Shown one piece after another: positions 16,711 through 24,529 of a stretch of 63,849 nucleotides of DNA. The translations under genes and the position numbers were made by a program. The notes under the pieces are model-generated. The model ran no database searches and was not told the DNA's origin. It saw nothing but the letters and a program-made list of their open reading frames with translations. Every line of letters starts with the position of its first letter. Position 1 is the stretch's first letter. The DNA is from a bacterium (GTDB lineage: Bacteria > Actinomycetota > Acidimicrobiia > Spongiisociales > JAENVV01). The stretch spans positions 1 to 63,849 of the forward strand of contig JAHEDI010000008.1 of assembly GCA_024641305.1 (NCBI GenBank). The letters are read 5' to 3'.

Positions 16711-17013
16711 ATGATTCTCGAAATCGCCGATTTTCGTACCAATGATCCTGCCGACTTCGAGGTAGGTATGGAAGAGGTCAAGGACGTGATTGCCGCCGCC
16801 GACGGCTACCAGGGCCACACGGTGCAGCGCAGCGTCGAGACGCCTGGTCGTTACGTGCTCGTCGTACGGTGGGAGTCCATCGCCCATCACCAGGCGTTCC
16901 GGGCGTCGGACGCCTTTCAAACATGGGTCGGACGACTTGGACCCCACCGGGACGGAGCTTTCGTCGAACACACCGAAACCGTACTCAGCAACGGCTGGGA
17001 CCTCTCGAGCTGA
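16711..17013 (+). CDS. Antibiotic biosynthesis monooxygenase (ABM) domain protein
   Basis: 100 residues forming a single ferredoxin-like ABM domain. The pattern ILEIADFRTNDPADFEVGME, a central GYQGHTVQRSVETPGRYVLV strand pair and VRWESIAHHQAFRAS is typical of this family of dimeric monooxygenase or haem-degrading-like proteins. Whether it is catalytic is unknown. GGAGAAAAC precedes the ATG. Its end overlaps the convergent DUF1858-like gene by 29 bases. Confidence 0.82.
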   Translation: MILEIADFRTNDPADFEVGMEEVKDVIAAADGYQGHTVQRSVETPGRYVLVVRWESIAHHQAFRASDAFQTWVGRLGPHRDGAFVEHTETVLSNGWDLSS

Positions 17014-17251
17014 CCTCGGTCGCCGGGTTGGCGGGCGGCACCTGGCCGACGGCGGTTCGCAACGTGACGAGGAACTCGTCAATGGGGACCCGATGTACCC
17101 GCGCTGCCCACTCCACGGTCAGGGCTTTCGTGAGGAACTTGCGGATGTCGTATCCGGCGACTCTTTTGATACCGAATGCTTCCATCACCTCGGCAATGTC
17201 GCCGTATTCCTCCAGAATGTCGGACACCTTCGTAGTCTTGGCGATCTCCAT
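16985..17251 (-). CDS. DUF1858-like small protein
   Basis: About 88 residues. The segment KVSDILEEYGDIAEVMEAFG followed by a turn and a short helix matches the DUF1858 fold (hybrid-cluster-protein-associated domain), although the usual Cys residues are absent. AAAGGAT lies six bases ahead of the ATG at 17251, so I prefer that start to 17269. Function is unknown. Its last 29 bases overlap the convergent ABM gene. Confidence 0.65.
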   Translation of the reverse strand: MEIAKTTKVSDILEEYGDIAEVMEAFGIKRVAGYDIRKFLTKALTVEWAARVHRVPIDEFLVTLRTAVGQVPPANPATEVSSRGPSRC

Positions 17252-17326
17252 CGTTGATCCTTTCGCCAACCACGGTGATCAGCCCGCTCCGACCTTAGAC
17301 AACCCGAACCAGTTCGGTGATGATCC

Positions 17327-18367
17327 TCAACTGTGGTCGGATGGGTCGCGGCCCTCCATCCGGGCGACATGATGATCTGTCAGGTCGTGGCAGCCCTCCA
17401 GCCCGGCCGGATCAACGTGGACCACGGCGTCAAGAGCGTATGGCAGCCGGTGGGCCAGTTCATGGGCGACCCGTTCACCGACATCATGGCCGATCGTAAC
17501 CGACGCGTCAGGGTCGACGCCGACCGATACCGTGGCCAGCAGTCGATGCCCGGAAAACCGCAGACGCATGTTGGTGACTTCCCTCACTCCTTCCACCCCG
17601 CCCGTGATTTCAATCGCCTGTTCGACCAGTTTCGGGTCAACGGCGTCGAGCAACCGGCCAAACATCTTGACGGCCGTACGCCGGAGGATGACCAGAATCA
17701 CAACCGCCACCACCAGACCGGCTACGGGGTCCACCCAGTTCCACCCCACCAGGGCGCCGACGCCTGCCGCGACCACCGCCAGCGACGTATAAGCGTCGCT
17801 GCGGGCGTGGTACCCGTCGGCTACCAGGGCTTCGGACCCAATCCTTTTACCTGACCTGATCCGGTAGCGGGCTACCCACTCGTTGCCCGCAGCTCCGATG
17901 AGGCCGGCGGCGATGACCCACGGAGCGAAGTTGAGTGGTTGGGGGTCGATCAGGCGTTTGGCAGATTCCCAGCCGACCGCCCCGGCCGAGGCGGCGATCG
18001 CCAGAACGATAACAATTCCTGCCAGGTCTTCGGCACGGGTGTAGCCATGGGTGAACCGGGCGGTCGGTTGACGGCGCCCCAGAACAAAGGCAATCAGCAA
18101 CGGCACGGCCGTCAACGCATCTGTCAGGTTATGCAACGTATCCGAGAGCAACGCGACGGAGCCGGTAAAAACAACAATTGCGGCTTGGAGGAGGGCCGTG
18201 ATACCAAGGCCGATCAGCGAAACCTTGGTCGCCCGGATCCCTTCAGAACTCGGGTCGGTGACAAAACCGGACTCGGCATGGTCATGCGAGTGGTGGCCGG
18301 GGCCGCGCCATCGACGCCACCAAACGACCTGATGGTGTTCGTGGTCAGTAGGTTCGTGCTCAGTCAC
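17327..18367 (-). CDS. Cation diffusion facilitator (CDF) family transporter
   Basis: 346 residues with a His-rich cytoplasmic start (HEPTDHEHHQ, then GPGHHSHDHAESG), six membrane helices and a C-terminal metal-sensing domain. Transport-site motifs are LLSDTLHNLTDA in helix II and ADGYHARSDAYTSL in helix V, giving the His/Asp ligand set of Zn2+/Cd2+-type CDF exporters. The ion is inferred from the family. It extrudes divalent metal in exchange for protons. It stands alone, 70 bases upstream of the DUF1858-like start, with a short gap to the frameshifted HEAT gene. Confidence 0.92.
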   Translation of the reverse strand: MTEHEPTDHEHHQVVWWRRWRGPGHHSHDHAESGFVTDPSSEGIRATKVSLIGLGITALLQAAIVVFTGSVALLSDTLHNLTDALTAVPLLIAFVLGRRQPTARFTHGYTRAEDLAGIVIVLAIAASAGAVGWESAKRLIDPQPLNFAPWVIAAGLIGAAGNEWVARYRIRSGKRIGSEALVADGYHARSDAYTSLAVVAAGVGALVGWNWVDPVAGLVVAVVILVILRRTAVKMFGRLLDAVDPKLVEQAIEITGGVEGVREVTNMRLRFSGHRLLATVSVGVDPDASVTIGHDVGERVAHELAHRLPYALDAVVHVDPAGLEGCHDLTDHHVARMEGRDPSDHS

Positions 18368-18415
18368 CTGTGCAGCCTACGTCAGCCGGGCCGTTCCCCA
18401 AACAACCTGCCATTT

Positions 18416-19506
18416 CTACATGGAGCTGTCGAGCAGTTCGAACGACGTCGCAGCGACCACCGAGCCGGCCACCTGCAATTCGACCTGGTGGGGACCGGCG
18501 GTGTATTTACGAGTTGAAGCCGTTTCGATCTTGCGCCGCTTCGTCAAAACGGATTCGGCCATCGACGCCAGATCCAGCGTGGCCCACTTGAATACTTTGC
18601 TCGACACTTTGCCCCGGACATTTGGGTGGTGGATCACAAAGTCGACAACCAGGCGTTGGCCAGTCTGTGCCGATGACCGCAAGACCGCTCGGAGTTCGAT
18701 GTATTCACCGAGTCGTACCGACGACGGCTCAACATGAAGGAGACGACTTCAACGTTGGCGTCCGTAGTGAGGCCGAGGACAGCCAGAGCTCCCGGGTGTC
18801 CCTGCTTCACCAGGCTGCGGAGCGCATGGCTGATCATCCGCTTGTCGACTGTTTCTTCGTCCATCCATCGGCCGAGCGTTGCGACGACTATTTCTGGAAA
18901 GTCCTTGGCAATGTCGTTGAGGTAATTGGCTACGGACCTGCGAACCATCTCGCAAGGGTCATGGCGAAGGCGTTCCAACACGGCCATGCCAATGGTTGGG
19001 TCAGCCGAGAGCGCCTCGACCCGCCGACCCCAGGGAAGTCGGGGCCTGGTACCTTCAGAGGCCGGTCGGCGGACCTGGGCGTCGTCGCTTTCTACCCATC
19101 GATGGACGGTCGCCATGGTTTGATCAAGGTGGCGTTCCAGGAACGGGCGGATGGCGAACTCGCAGCTCCAGGCCACCGTCAGTGACTCCATCGCTTCGAG
19201 CGACTCGACCGGGTAATCGACTCCGTGACGTTCCACGAAGGTACAGAGTGGCCAAGCCGCAAACCCGTCCATCCCTCCCTCGGCGGCACGCACGACAATC
19301 GCTACTGCGTCCGGGAACGACACTGGGAGCGTTTCGAAAAGGCGATCAGCTACTGCCGCGACGCGATCCTTCAGTTCGAGACCTGTGAGTTCGACCGACA
19401 CCGGCATAAACGCATTTCGATCAAAGGCGGGGTAATGGCCGCTGACGCGATCGGCAATCAGCCCAACCTCAGGCGCTGCCAACCGATCTTTGAGAGGTTC
19501 GGGCAC
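18416..19506 (-). pseudogene. HEAT-repeat DNA alkylation repair-like protein, frameshifted
   Basis: The first 260 residues (GTG start at 19506) contain helical HEAT-like repeats with phrases such as RHDPCEMVRRSVANYLNDIA and RMISHALRSLVKQGHPGALA, as in AlkD-type DNA alkylation repair proteins. After VEVVSFMLS the frame becomes nonsense. In the next frame it resumes as PSSVRLGEYIELRAVLRSS and runs to a stop at 18416, giving the beta-rich C-terminus usual for this family. One base is missing near 18725-18728 (AGCCGTCG where AGCCCGTCG would restore the frame). The repaired product would be about 363 residues. It is either a recent mutation or a sequencing error. Confidence 0.75.
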
Positions 19507-19538
19507 CCCGCAGTCCTAGAACGGCAAACTTGGACAGT

Positions 19539-20144
19539 TCACTTCAGTTCTGAGCGCCAGGATTCGATCATCGTTCTCACGGCCTGGGCGACCGCTTTTG
19601 CCCCGGACGGGTCAGGGTTTCCCCGCCTTCTCACGAACAACCCGAGGGCGAGCGTGCCGAGGACCTGTGCGCGCCACGCAGCCCCACCTGGCGTGAGTTC
19701 GCCGGAGCGCTCTGATCGTTCGACCGCGGCGGCAAACGCGTTGGTCAACCGGTCGATGTACTCGTCAGCCGACTGGCTAATGAGCGGATCCGAATAGGCC
19801 AATTCGGTGATGGAGTTTGTGAGTAGGCAACCAAGAGCACCCCGGTCCGGGAATTCCTCGGCTATCTGCACGACCACATCGAAAAAGGCGACAACTTCGT
19901 CGATACCGCCAACGCCGTGTTCCAGACCGCACAACATGGCCTCCACTCGAGTATCCGTATAGAAGCCGAGGGCCGCTTCGAACAAACCATGCTTGTTGCC
20001 AAATGCCCCATACAAGCTGGATTTCGATATCCCGGTGGCGGCGACAAGGTCGTCTACCGACGTGGCTTCATACCCCTTCGCCCAGAAGGTTTCCATCGCC
20101 TGTTCGAGAACATACGCCTCGTCAAATACTCGGATTCGCGCCAT
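19539..20144 (-). CDS. TetR/AcrR family transcriptional regulator
   Basis: 201 residues. The DNA-binding helices are clear (VLEQAMETFWAKGYEATSVD, then ATGISKSSLYGAFGNKHGLF). The rest resembles regulators with the C-terminal TetR_C-like domain that govern adjacent SDR or redox genes (GALGCLLTNSITELA). It is divergent from the SDR gene at 20300, and an AT-rich palindrome lies in between. It probably represses that SDR and itself. Confidence 0.9.
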   Translation of the reverse strand: MARIRVFDEAYVLEQAMETFWAKGYEATSVDDLVAATGISKSSLYGAFGNKHGLFEAALGFYTDTRVEAMLCGLEHGVGGIDEVVAFFDVVVQIAEEFPDRGALGCLLTNSITELAYSDPLISQSADEYIDRLTNAFAAAVERSERSGELTPGGAAWRAQVLGTLALGLFVRRRGNPDPSGAKAVAQAVRTMIESWRSELK

Positions 20145-20165
20145 GTTTCAGATAAACCAAAATTA

Positions 20166-20181
20166 TGGAATATTCATTCCA
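20166..20181. promoter_or_regulatory. Palindromic candidate TetR operator
   Basis: TGGAAT (20166-20171), four bases, ATTCCA (20176-20181) is a perfect inverted repeat in an AT-rich stretch, 22 bases from the TetR start and about 120 bases before the divergent SDR. Confidence 0.5.
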
Positions 20182-20299
20182 CAATGGTAGTTGGACTATT
20201 CGATCCACTATACGAGGGCATCGAGTTCCAGGGAGCCACCAACTCGACCCTCGGCATCGACATCACCGTCAAGACAGAAGCAACCATGGAGGAAACGTC

Positions 20300-21280
20300 A
20301 TGAGTGACAACAACGGCAAGATAGCCCTCGTTACGGGCGCAACGTCTGGACTCGGCTTCGAAGCCGCCGCCCAACTGGCCGAATTGGGCTATGACCGAAT
20401 CACGATCACGGGTCGCAGCGCCGCAAAGGCCGACGCGGCGCGAGCCGAACTCATCGCCCGGACCGGGCGGGACGTGTACGAAACGATTGCGCTGGACCTG
20501 GGCAACCCCGATAGCGTGCGAAACGCCGCAGAAGAGATGGCCAAACGCGGCACCAAGTTCAATCTTCTGCTTCTCAACGCCGGCTCCGTCGGTGGGGCGA
20601 ACCTGGTCAAGACCGCCGAGGGCATCGAAATCACCTTTGCGTCTTCGCTCATTGGCCACCACCAGCTCTCCATGCAGATGATTGCAGACGAAATGCTGGC
20701 TGAACATGCCCGAATCGTGATTGCCGGCTCTGAAGCTGCTCGGGGTGATGTGCCAACGATGAACGCGGTGAATTTGCCGGACTTCGCCGCCAAACATCAC
20801 AGTGGTGACCTGCCAGCGGCCGCCGAAAGCCTTATCCGATCGGACAGATCGGTGAAGTACAAGCCGGGCAACGCCTACGCAAGTGCCAAACTGTTCGTCG
20901 CCTACTGGAGTGCCGAGTTAGCTCGAAAGCTCCCGGCCGGTACGACCGTGAACGCGGTGTCGCCAGGCAACGCCCCCGACACGAACGCGGTTCGCAATGC
21001 CAACTTCTTCATGCGCCGCATCATGCTCCCGGTCATGAAGGCGATGCCCGCTCGCATGGGCATGGTCTCACCGGTTTCGGTGGCGGCGGGTCGCTATCTT
21101 GAAGCTTCCAGATTCCCCGACGATGTCAGCGGCGGGTTCTTCGCGTCGGCGCCGAAGAAGATGACCGGACCATTGCACAAGGTTGTGCTCCCCCACGTTC
21201 TCGATCGAGCGAGTCAGGCAGCTGCTTGGGACGCAATCGTGTCTGTTTCTGGCGGCGTTGACTACCCAACCCACGTGTAA
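20300..21280 (+). CDS. SDR family NAD(P)-dependent oxidoreductase (retinol-dehydrogenase-like)
   Basis: 326 residues. Rossmann motif VTGATSGLGFEAAAQLAELG, NAG motif in LLLLNAGSVGG and catalytic NAYASAKLFVAYW (Tyr-x-x-x-Lys). Its length and long C-terminal part fit the extended/retinol-dehydrogenase-like SDRs. GGAGG seven bases before the ATG at 20300 fixes the start, although the frame is open to 20165. It is paired with the divergent TetR gene, suggesting substrate-induced expression. Confidence 0.88.
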   Translation: MSDNNGKIALVTGATSGLGFEAAAQLAELGYDRITITGRSAAKADAARAELIARTGRDVYETIALDLGNPDSVRNAAEEMAKRGTKFNLLLLNAGSVGGANLVKTAEGIEITFASSLIGHHQLSMQMIADEMLAEHARIVIAGSEAARGDVPTMNAVNLPDFAAKHHSGDLPAAAESLIRSDRSVKYKPGNAYASAKLFVAYWSAELARKLPAGTTVNAVSPGNAPDTNAVRNANFFMRRIMLPVMKAMPARMGMVSPVSVAAGRYLEASRFPDDVSGGFFASAPKKMTGPLHKVVLPHVLDRASQAAAWDAIVSVSGGVDYPTHV

Positions 21281-21464
21281 TCAGACCTGCCCGGCGCGCG
21301 GCGACTAACGAGGCCCCGCGCCGCTCCGATCCTGCATCCCACGTTCAGGTTGCACAGGGGCCCGGCCGGCCCGGACTTCCAGCGCTTGGCTGGTACCATC
21401 CGATCTGCGATGTGTAGCGGATTCACGAGGGTCCTGACCCACGCCGAACCGGGAGCGGATACAA

Positions 21465-21860
21465 GTGACACCGGACCGAATGCCTGTCATACTCGTGGCA
21501 GACGACTCACGACTTGTCACCGAGTTGTTTAAGCGTGTCCTGCAACAACATGGTTTTCGAGTAATTACAACGGCAAACGGCACTGAAGCACTCGAAATTG
21601 GGCTCACTCAGCAACTCGACCTGGCGGTGATGGATCAGGTGATGCCGGGACGAGTCGGCGCCGAGGTACTCCAGGCATGGAGGGCCGCCGGCATCGACAT
21701 ACCAGTGATCATGGTGTCGGCCGTCGAGGAGCCACGTATGCGCGAGCAGGCCCTTGAGCTCGGGGCCAGTTTCTACCTCTACAAACCGATATCGAGCGAT
21801 GAACTTCTCGCCGCGGTCGACCGCCTCTTGGATCCCGACGGAGGAGTCACGGCTCAGTGA
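21465..21860 (+). CDS. Single-domain (CheY-like) response regulator
   Basis: 131 residues consisting of a receiver domain only: acidic pair in VADDSRLV (Asp13/14), phospho-acceptor Asp57 in LAVMDQVMPG, Ser in VIMVSAVE and Lys107 in FYLYKPIS. It starts with GTG at 21465; an ATG at 21480 is an alternative. No output domain and no kinase are nearby, so an orphan kinase must act on it. It overlaps the HEAT-repeat gene by GTGA and probably controls that protein or the glycosyltransferase by protein contact rather than DNA binding. Confidence 0.88.
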   Translation: MTPDRMPVILVADDSRLVTELFKRVLQQHGFRVITTANGTEALEIGLTQQLDLAVMDQVMPGRVGAEVLQAWRAAGIDIPVIMVSAVEEPRMREQALELGASFYLYKPISSDELLAAVDRLLDPDGGVTAQ

Positions 21861-22978
21861 TTTCGCTCAGCCAGGTCGTCTTGTTCCTGGTCGCTCTCAC
21901 CATCGCGGCCATGGCGACCCTTTTCGTCGTCAAGCTAAGCCGCCACTATCGGGAACGCAAGGAGGCGTTTCGGGGCGCCGTGTACATCTCGACGCTTGGC
22001 GAGATCGTGACTAGATCGATGGAGCCAAGTCACGACATCGATGCCTGGGCCGACGACCCGGCGTTTCACGACACGTTGATCGACTTCTTTACCCTCGTAG
22101 CCGGAGAAGAGCAACGCATTCTCGTGGACCTTGCCGATCGGCTCCACATGATCGACCGGTTCCACGATGATTTGGCCAATGCCCACCGGATCTCGACGCG
22201 CTTGCGGGCCGTGGCGGCTCTAGCGGTTATTGCTACACCAAAGTCTCGACCGCACCTTATCGCTGCACTGAGCGACAGCTCCCCCGAGGTCCGGATCGAA
22301 GCAGCGGCCGGACTTTCTATCATCGGGCACGAAGACGATGTGCGACCGATTGTGGCGGCGCTGGAGAACGAAGATCCGTGGGTAGCCGAACGTTTCGCCG
22401 ATGCACTGGTCCGTTTTGGCAAAGTGGCCGTTCCGACCCTCTCGAACTATGTGCTCATCGCTGGACCGCTTCTCGACCCTGCCCCTCGCCAGTTACCGGC
22501 GGTCGTGCGCTGTCTGGGCCAAATCGGCGACCCCCGGGCCGTGACCGCACTATTGACCGCCCTGGACGGAACCGATGCTCAGCTCAGGATCCGGGCGGCC
22601 GCTGCGCTAGGGCACCCGTGGGGCCTACGAGTGCTCGACGCGCTGTTGCGCCGGACCTCGGACCCCGACTGGCGGGTCCGGGCACAGGTGGTGACCGCCC
22701 TGGCACCACACAACGACCCAAGCTCGGTCCCTGTGCTCGTCGCGGCGTTGACGGATCAGGCCTGGTGGGTTCGCCAAAATGCCGCCGCGACGCTCGGAAC
22801 CATCGACGGCGGAATCGAGGCACTCTTCAAGGCACTCGATCACGAAGACCGATACGCCGCTGATGCGGCGCGTGCCCAACTCATGGCCAGGGGCCCGAAG
22901 GAACATGACAATCCATCAATGGCCGCCAGATTCGCCGAGCTCTACCAGCCTGCCGCCGGCCCAGACGAGGTGACCTGA
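21857..22978 (+). CDS. Membrane-anchored HEAT-repeat protein
   Basis: 373 residues. One N-terminal membrane helix (VVLFLVALTIAAMATLFVV), then a helical region and about seven HEAT/PBS-lyase-like repeats between residues 110 and 350 (for example DSSPEVRIEAAAGLSIIGH, then DPDWRVRAQVVTALAPHNDP and DQAWWVRQNAAATLGTIDGG). HEAT repeats form protein-binding solenoids, and no catalytic site is visible. It is sandwiched by overlaps between a CheY-like regulator and a processive-type glycosyltransferase, so it is a plausible adaptor between signal and polysaccharide synthesis. Confidence 0.8.
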   Translation: MISLSQVVLFLVALTIAAMATLFVVKLSRHYRERKEAFRGAVYISTLGEIVTRSMEPSHDIDAWADDPAFHDTLIDFFTLVAGEEQRILVDLADRLHMIDRFHDDLANAHRISTRLRAVAALAVIATPKSRPHLIAALSDSSPEVRIEAAAGLSIIGHEDDVRPIVAALENEDPWVAERFADALVRFGKVAVPTLSNYVLIAGPLLDPAPRQLPAVVRCLGQIGDPRAVTALLTALDGTDAQLRIRAAAALGHPWGLRVLDALLRRTSDPDWRVRAQVVTALAPHNDPSSVPVLVAALTDQAWWVRQNAAATLGTIDGGIEALFKALDHEDRYAADAARAQLMARGPKEHDNPSMAARFAELYQPAAGPDEVT

Positions 22979-24367
22979 GTGTTAAGGACCATTTCACTCA
23001 TCATCCTGGGATTCTTCATCGCCATGGAGATCCAGACCATGGTGATGCTGGTTCTCTCTTCCCGGGCCCTCGTGCGCGACGCCCGAACGGCCAAATACGG
23101 GCGGGTCGAAGACATGCTCCGATCCCCCTCGACACCACCGGTTTCGCTGATCGTTCCCGCCTACAACGAAGCCGCCGGCATCGTCGAATCCGTCCGCTCA
23201 CGAACGATTCTTTCGTATCCTCGCTACGAATTGATCGTGGTCAACGACGGGTCAACCGACGACACCCTTGAGCGTCTCATTGAGGCGTTCAAGCTTCGAA
23301 GGGTCGACCTTCCGATTCGGCCCGACCTGGCCCACGCCCCGATCCGCGCCATCTACAAGTCGACTCTGGCCATTCCGCTCACCGTCGTAGACAAGGAGAA
23401 TGGTGGAAAGGGCGACGCTCTCAACGCCGGCATAAACGCGTCGACGTTTCCCTATGTTGTGGTAACCGACGCCGACATGATCTTCGAAGAGGATTCCCTG
23501 ATCCGGGTGATGCGGCCCTTTGTCCAGGACCGAGGTCACACCGTGGCAGTGGGTGGAAACATTCGCCCGCTCAACGGATGCCAGGTATCGATGGGGAGGG
23601 TGACCGAGTCAAGTCTCCCCAAGTCTCTTCTGGAACTGACTCAGGTCGTCGAATACCAACGGTCTTTTCTCGGATCGCGACCTGGCTGGTCTTTCATGAA
23701 CGGCCTCCTGCTCGTGTCGGGGGCGTTCGGGGCGTTCAACAAACAGGCCGTGATTGAGGCACACGGCTTCCCACAACACCACCTTGGCGAAGACCTGGAT
23801 CTCACCATGCGCCTACATCGGACTCAAAGGGAAGCAGGCCGGCCTTACCGAATCGTGTATGCCCCCAATGCCGTCGTGTGGACCGAAGTGCCGTCAACGG
23901 CACCGGTGCTGCGTAAACAGAGGATCCGTTGGCATCGTGGGCTCAGGCAGGTGATACAAGATCACGGGAAGATGCTCTTCAACCCACGCTACGGCTTCAT
24001 CGGTATGGTCGCCTGGCCGGCATTTTTCCTGTTCGAATTCGTCGCACCGATCCTTGAGGCGCTCGGGTGGATCATCATGCCGCTCACGCTGATCCGCTCC
24101 GAAATCGAGCCTGCCCTGGTGATTGGGCTCCTTCTGGTGACGCTCCTGATCGCCGTGCTCAACTCTCTGGCTTCGCTTTACCTCGACGAACGATATGGGC
24201 ACTTCAATTCGCCGCCCGACGCATTACGCCTCCTCAGGACAGCCATCCTCGAGAACTTCGGGCCCCGTCAAAGAACAGTCTGGTGGCGATTCCGGTCGCT
24301 GTTCTGGCGACGAGGCAAGATCGAATGGGGCGACATGGAACGTACCGGGGTGGGCAGACTCGGCTAA
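22979..24367 (+). CDS. Membrane glycosyltransferase family 2 (processive type)
   Basis: 462 residues with one N-terminal and about three C-terminal membrane helices flanking a GT-A domain. Motifs: PAYNEAAG, VVNDGSTDDT (nucleotide-sugar binding), VVTDADMIF (DxD), then HHLGEDLDLTMR with ED as catalytic base, and KQRIRWHRG (the R/QxxRW acceptor motif) as in PgaC, hyaluronan and cellulose synthase-like enzymes. It probably polymerises or exports an extracellular polysaccharide. It starts with GTG immediately after the HEAT gene's stop. Confidence 0.88.
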   Translation: MLRTISLIILGFFIAMEIQTMVMLVLSSRALVRDARTAKYGRVEDMLRSPSTPPVSLIVPAYNEAAGIVESVRSRTILSYPRYELIVVNDGSTDDTLERLIEAFKLRRVDLPIRPDLAHAPIRAIYKSTLAIPLTVVDKENGGKGDALNAGINASTFPYVVVTDADMIFEEDSLIRVMRPFVQDRGHTVAVGGNIRPLNGCQVSMGRVTESSLPKSLLELTQVVEYQRSFLGSRPGWSFMNGLLLVSGAFGAFNKQAVIEAHGFPQHHLGEDLDLTMRLHRTQREAGRPYRIVYAPNAVVWTEVPSTAPVLRKQRIRWHRGLRQVIQDHGKMLFNPRYGFIGMVAWPAFFLFEFVAPILEALGWIIMPLTLIRSEIEPALVIGLLLVTLLIAVLNSLASLYLDERYGHFNSPPDALRLLRTAILENFGPRQRTVWWRFRSLFWRRGKIEWGDMERTGVGRLG

Positions 24368-24489
24368 TGAGCACGCGGTGCCATGGGACCTGCCTACCGG
24401 AGCGTGGACCGGGCTTCCAATGCGACCCAAACGGGGTCGGTGAGTCGGGTGCCAGGTCTAAGTGGCGCTACACCTGTTCTACCGCGCAG

Positions 24490-24520
24490 CGATGGTGGGC
24501 GGGGTCGCCGCCCACCATCG
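24490..24520. terminator. Strong bidirectional terminator
   Basis: A perfect 13-base stem, cgatggtgggcgg with ccgcccaccatcg, and a five-base loop, between the convergent glycosyltransferase and 5'-nucleotidase genes. It is 10 bases from the nucleotidase stop. Confidence 0.8.
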
Positions 24521-24529
24521 TTGACACCT

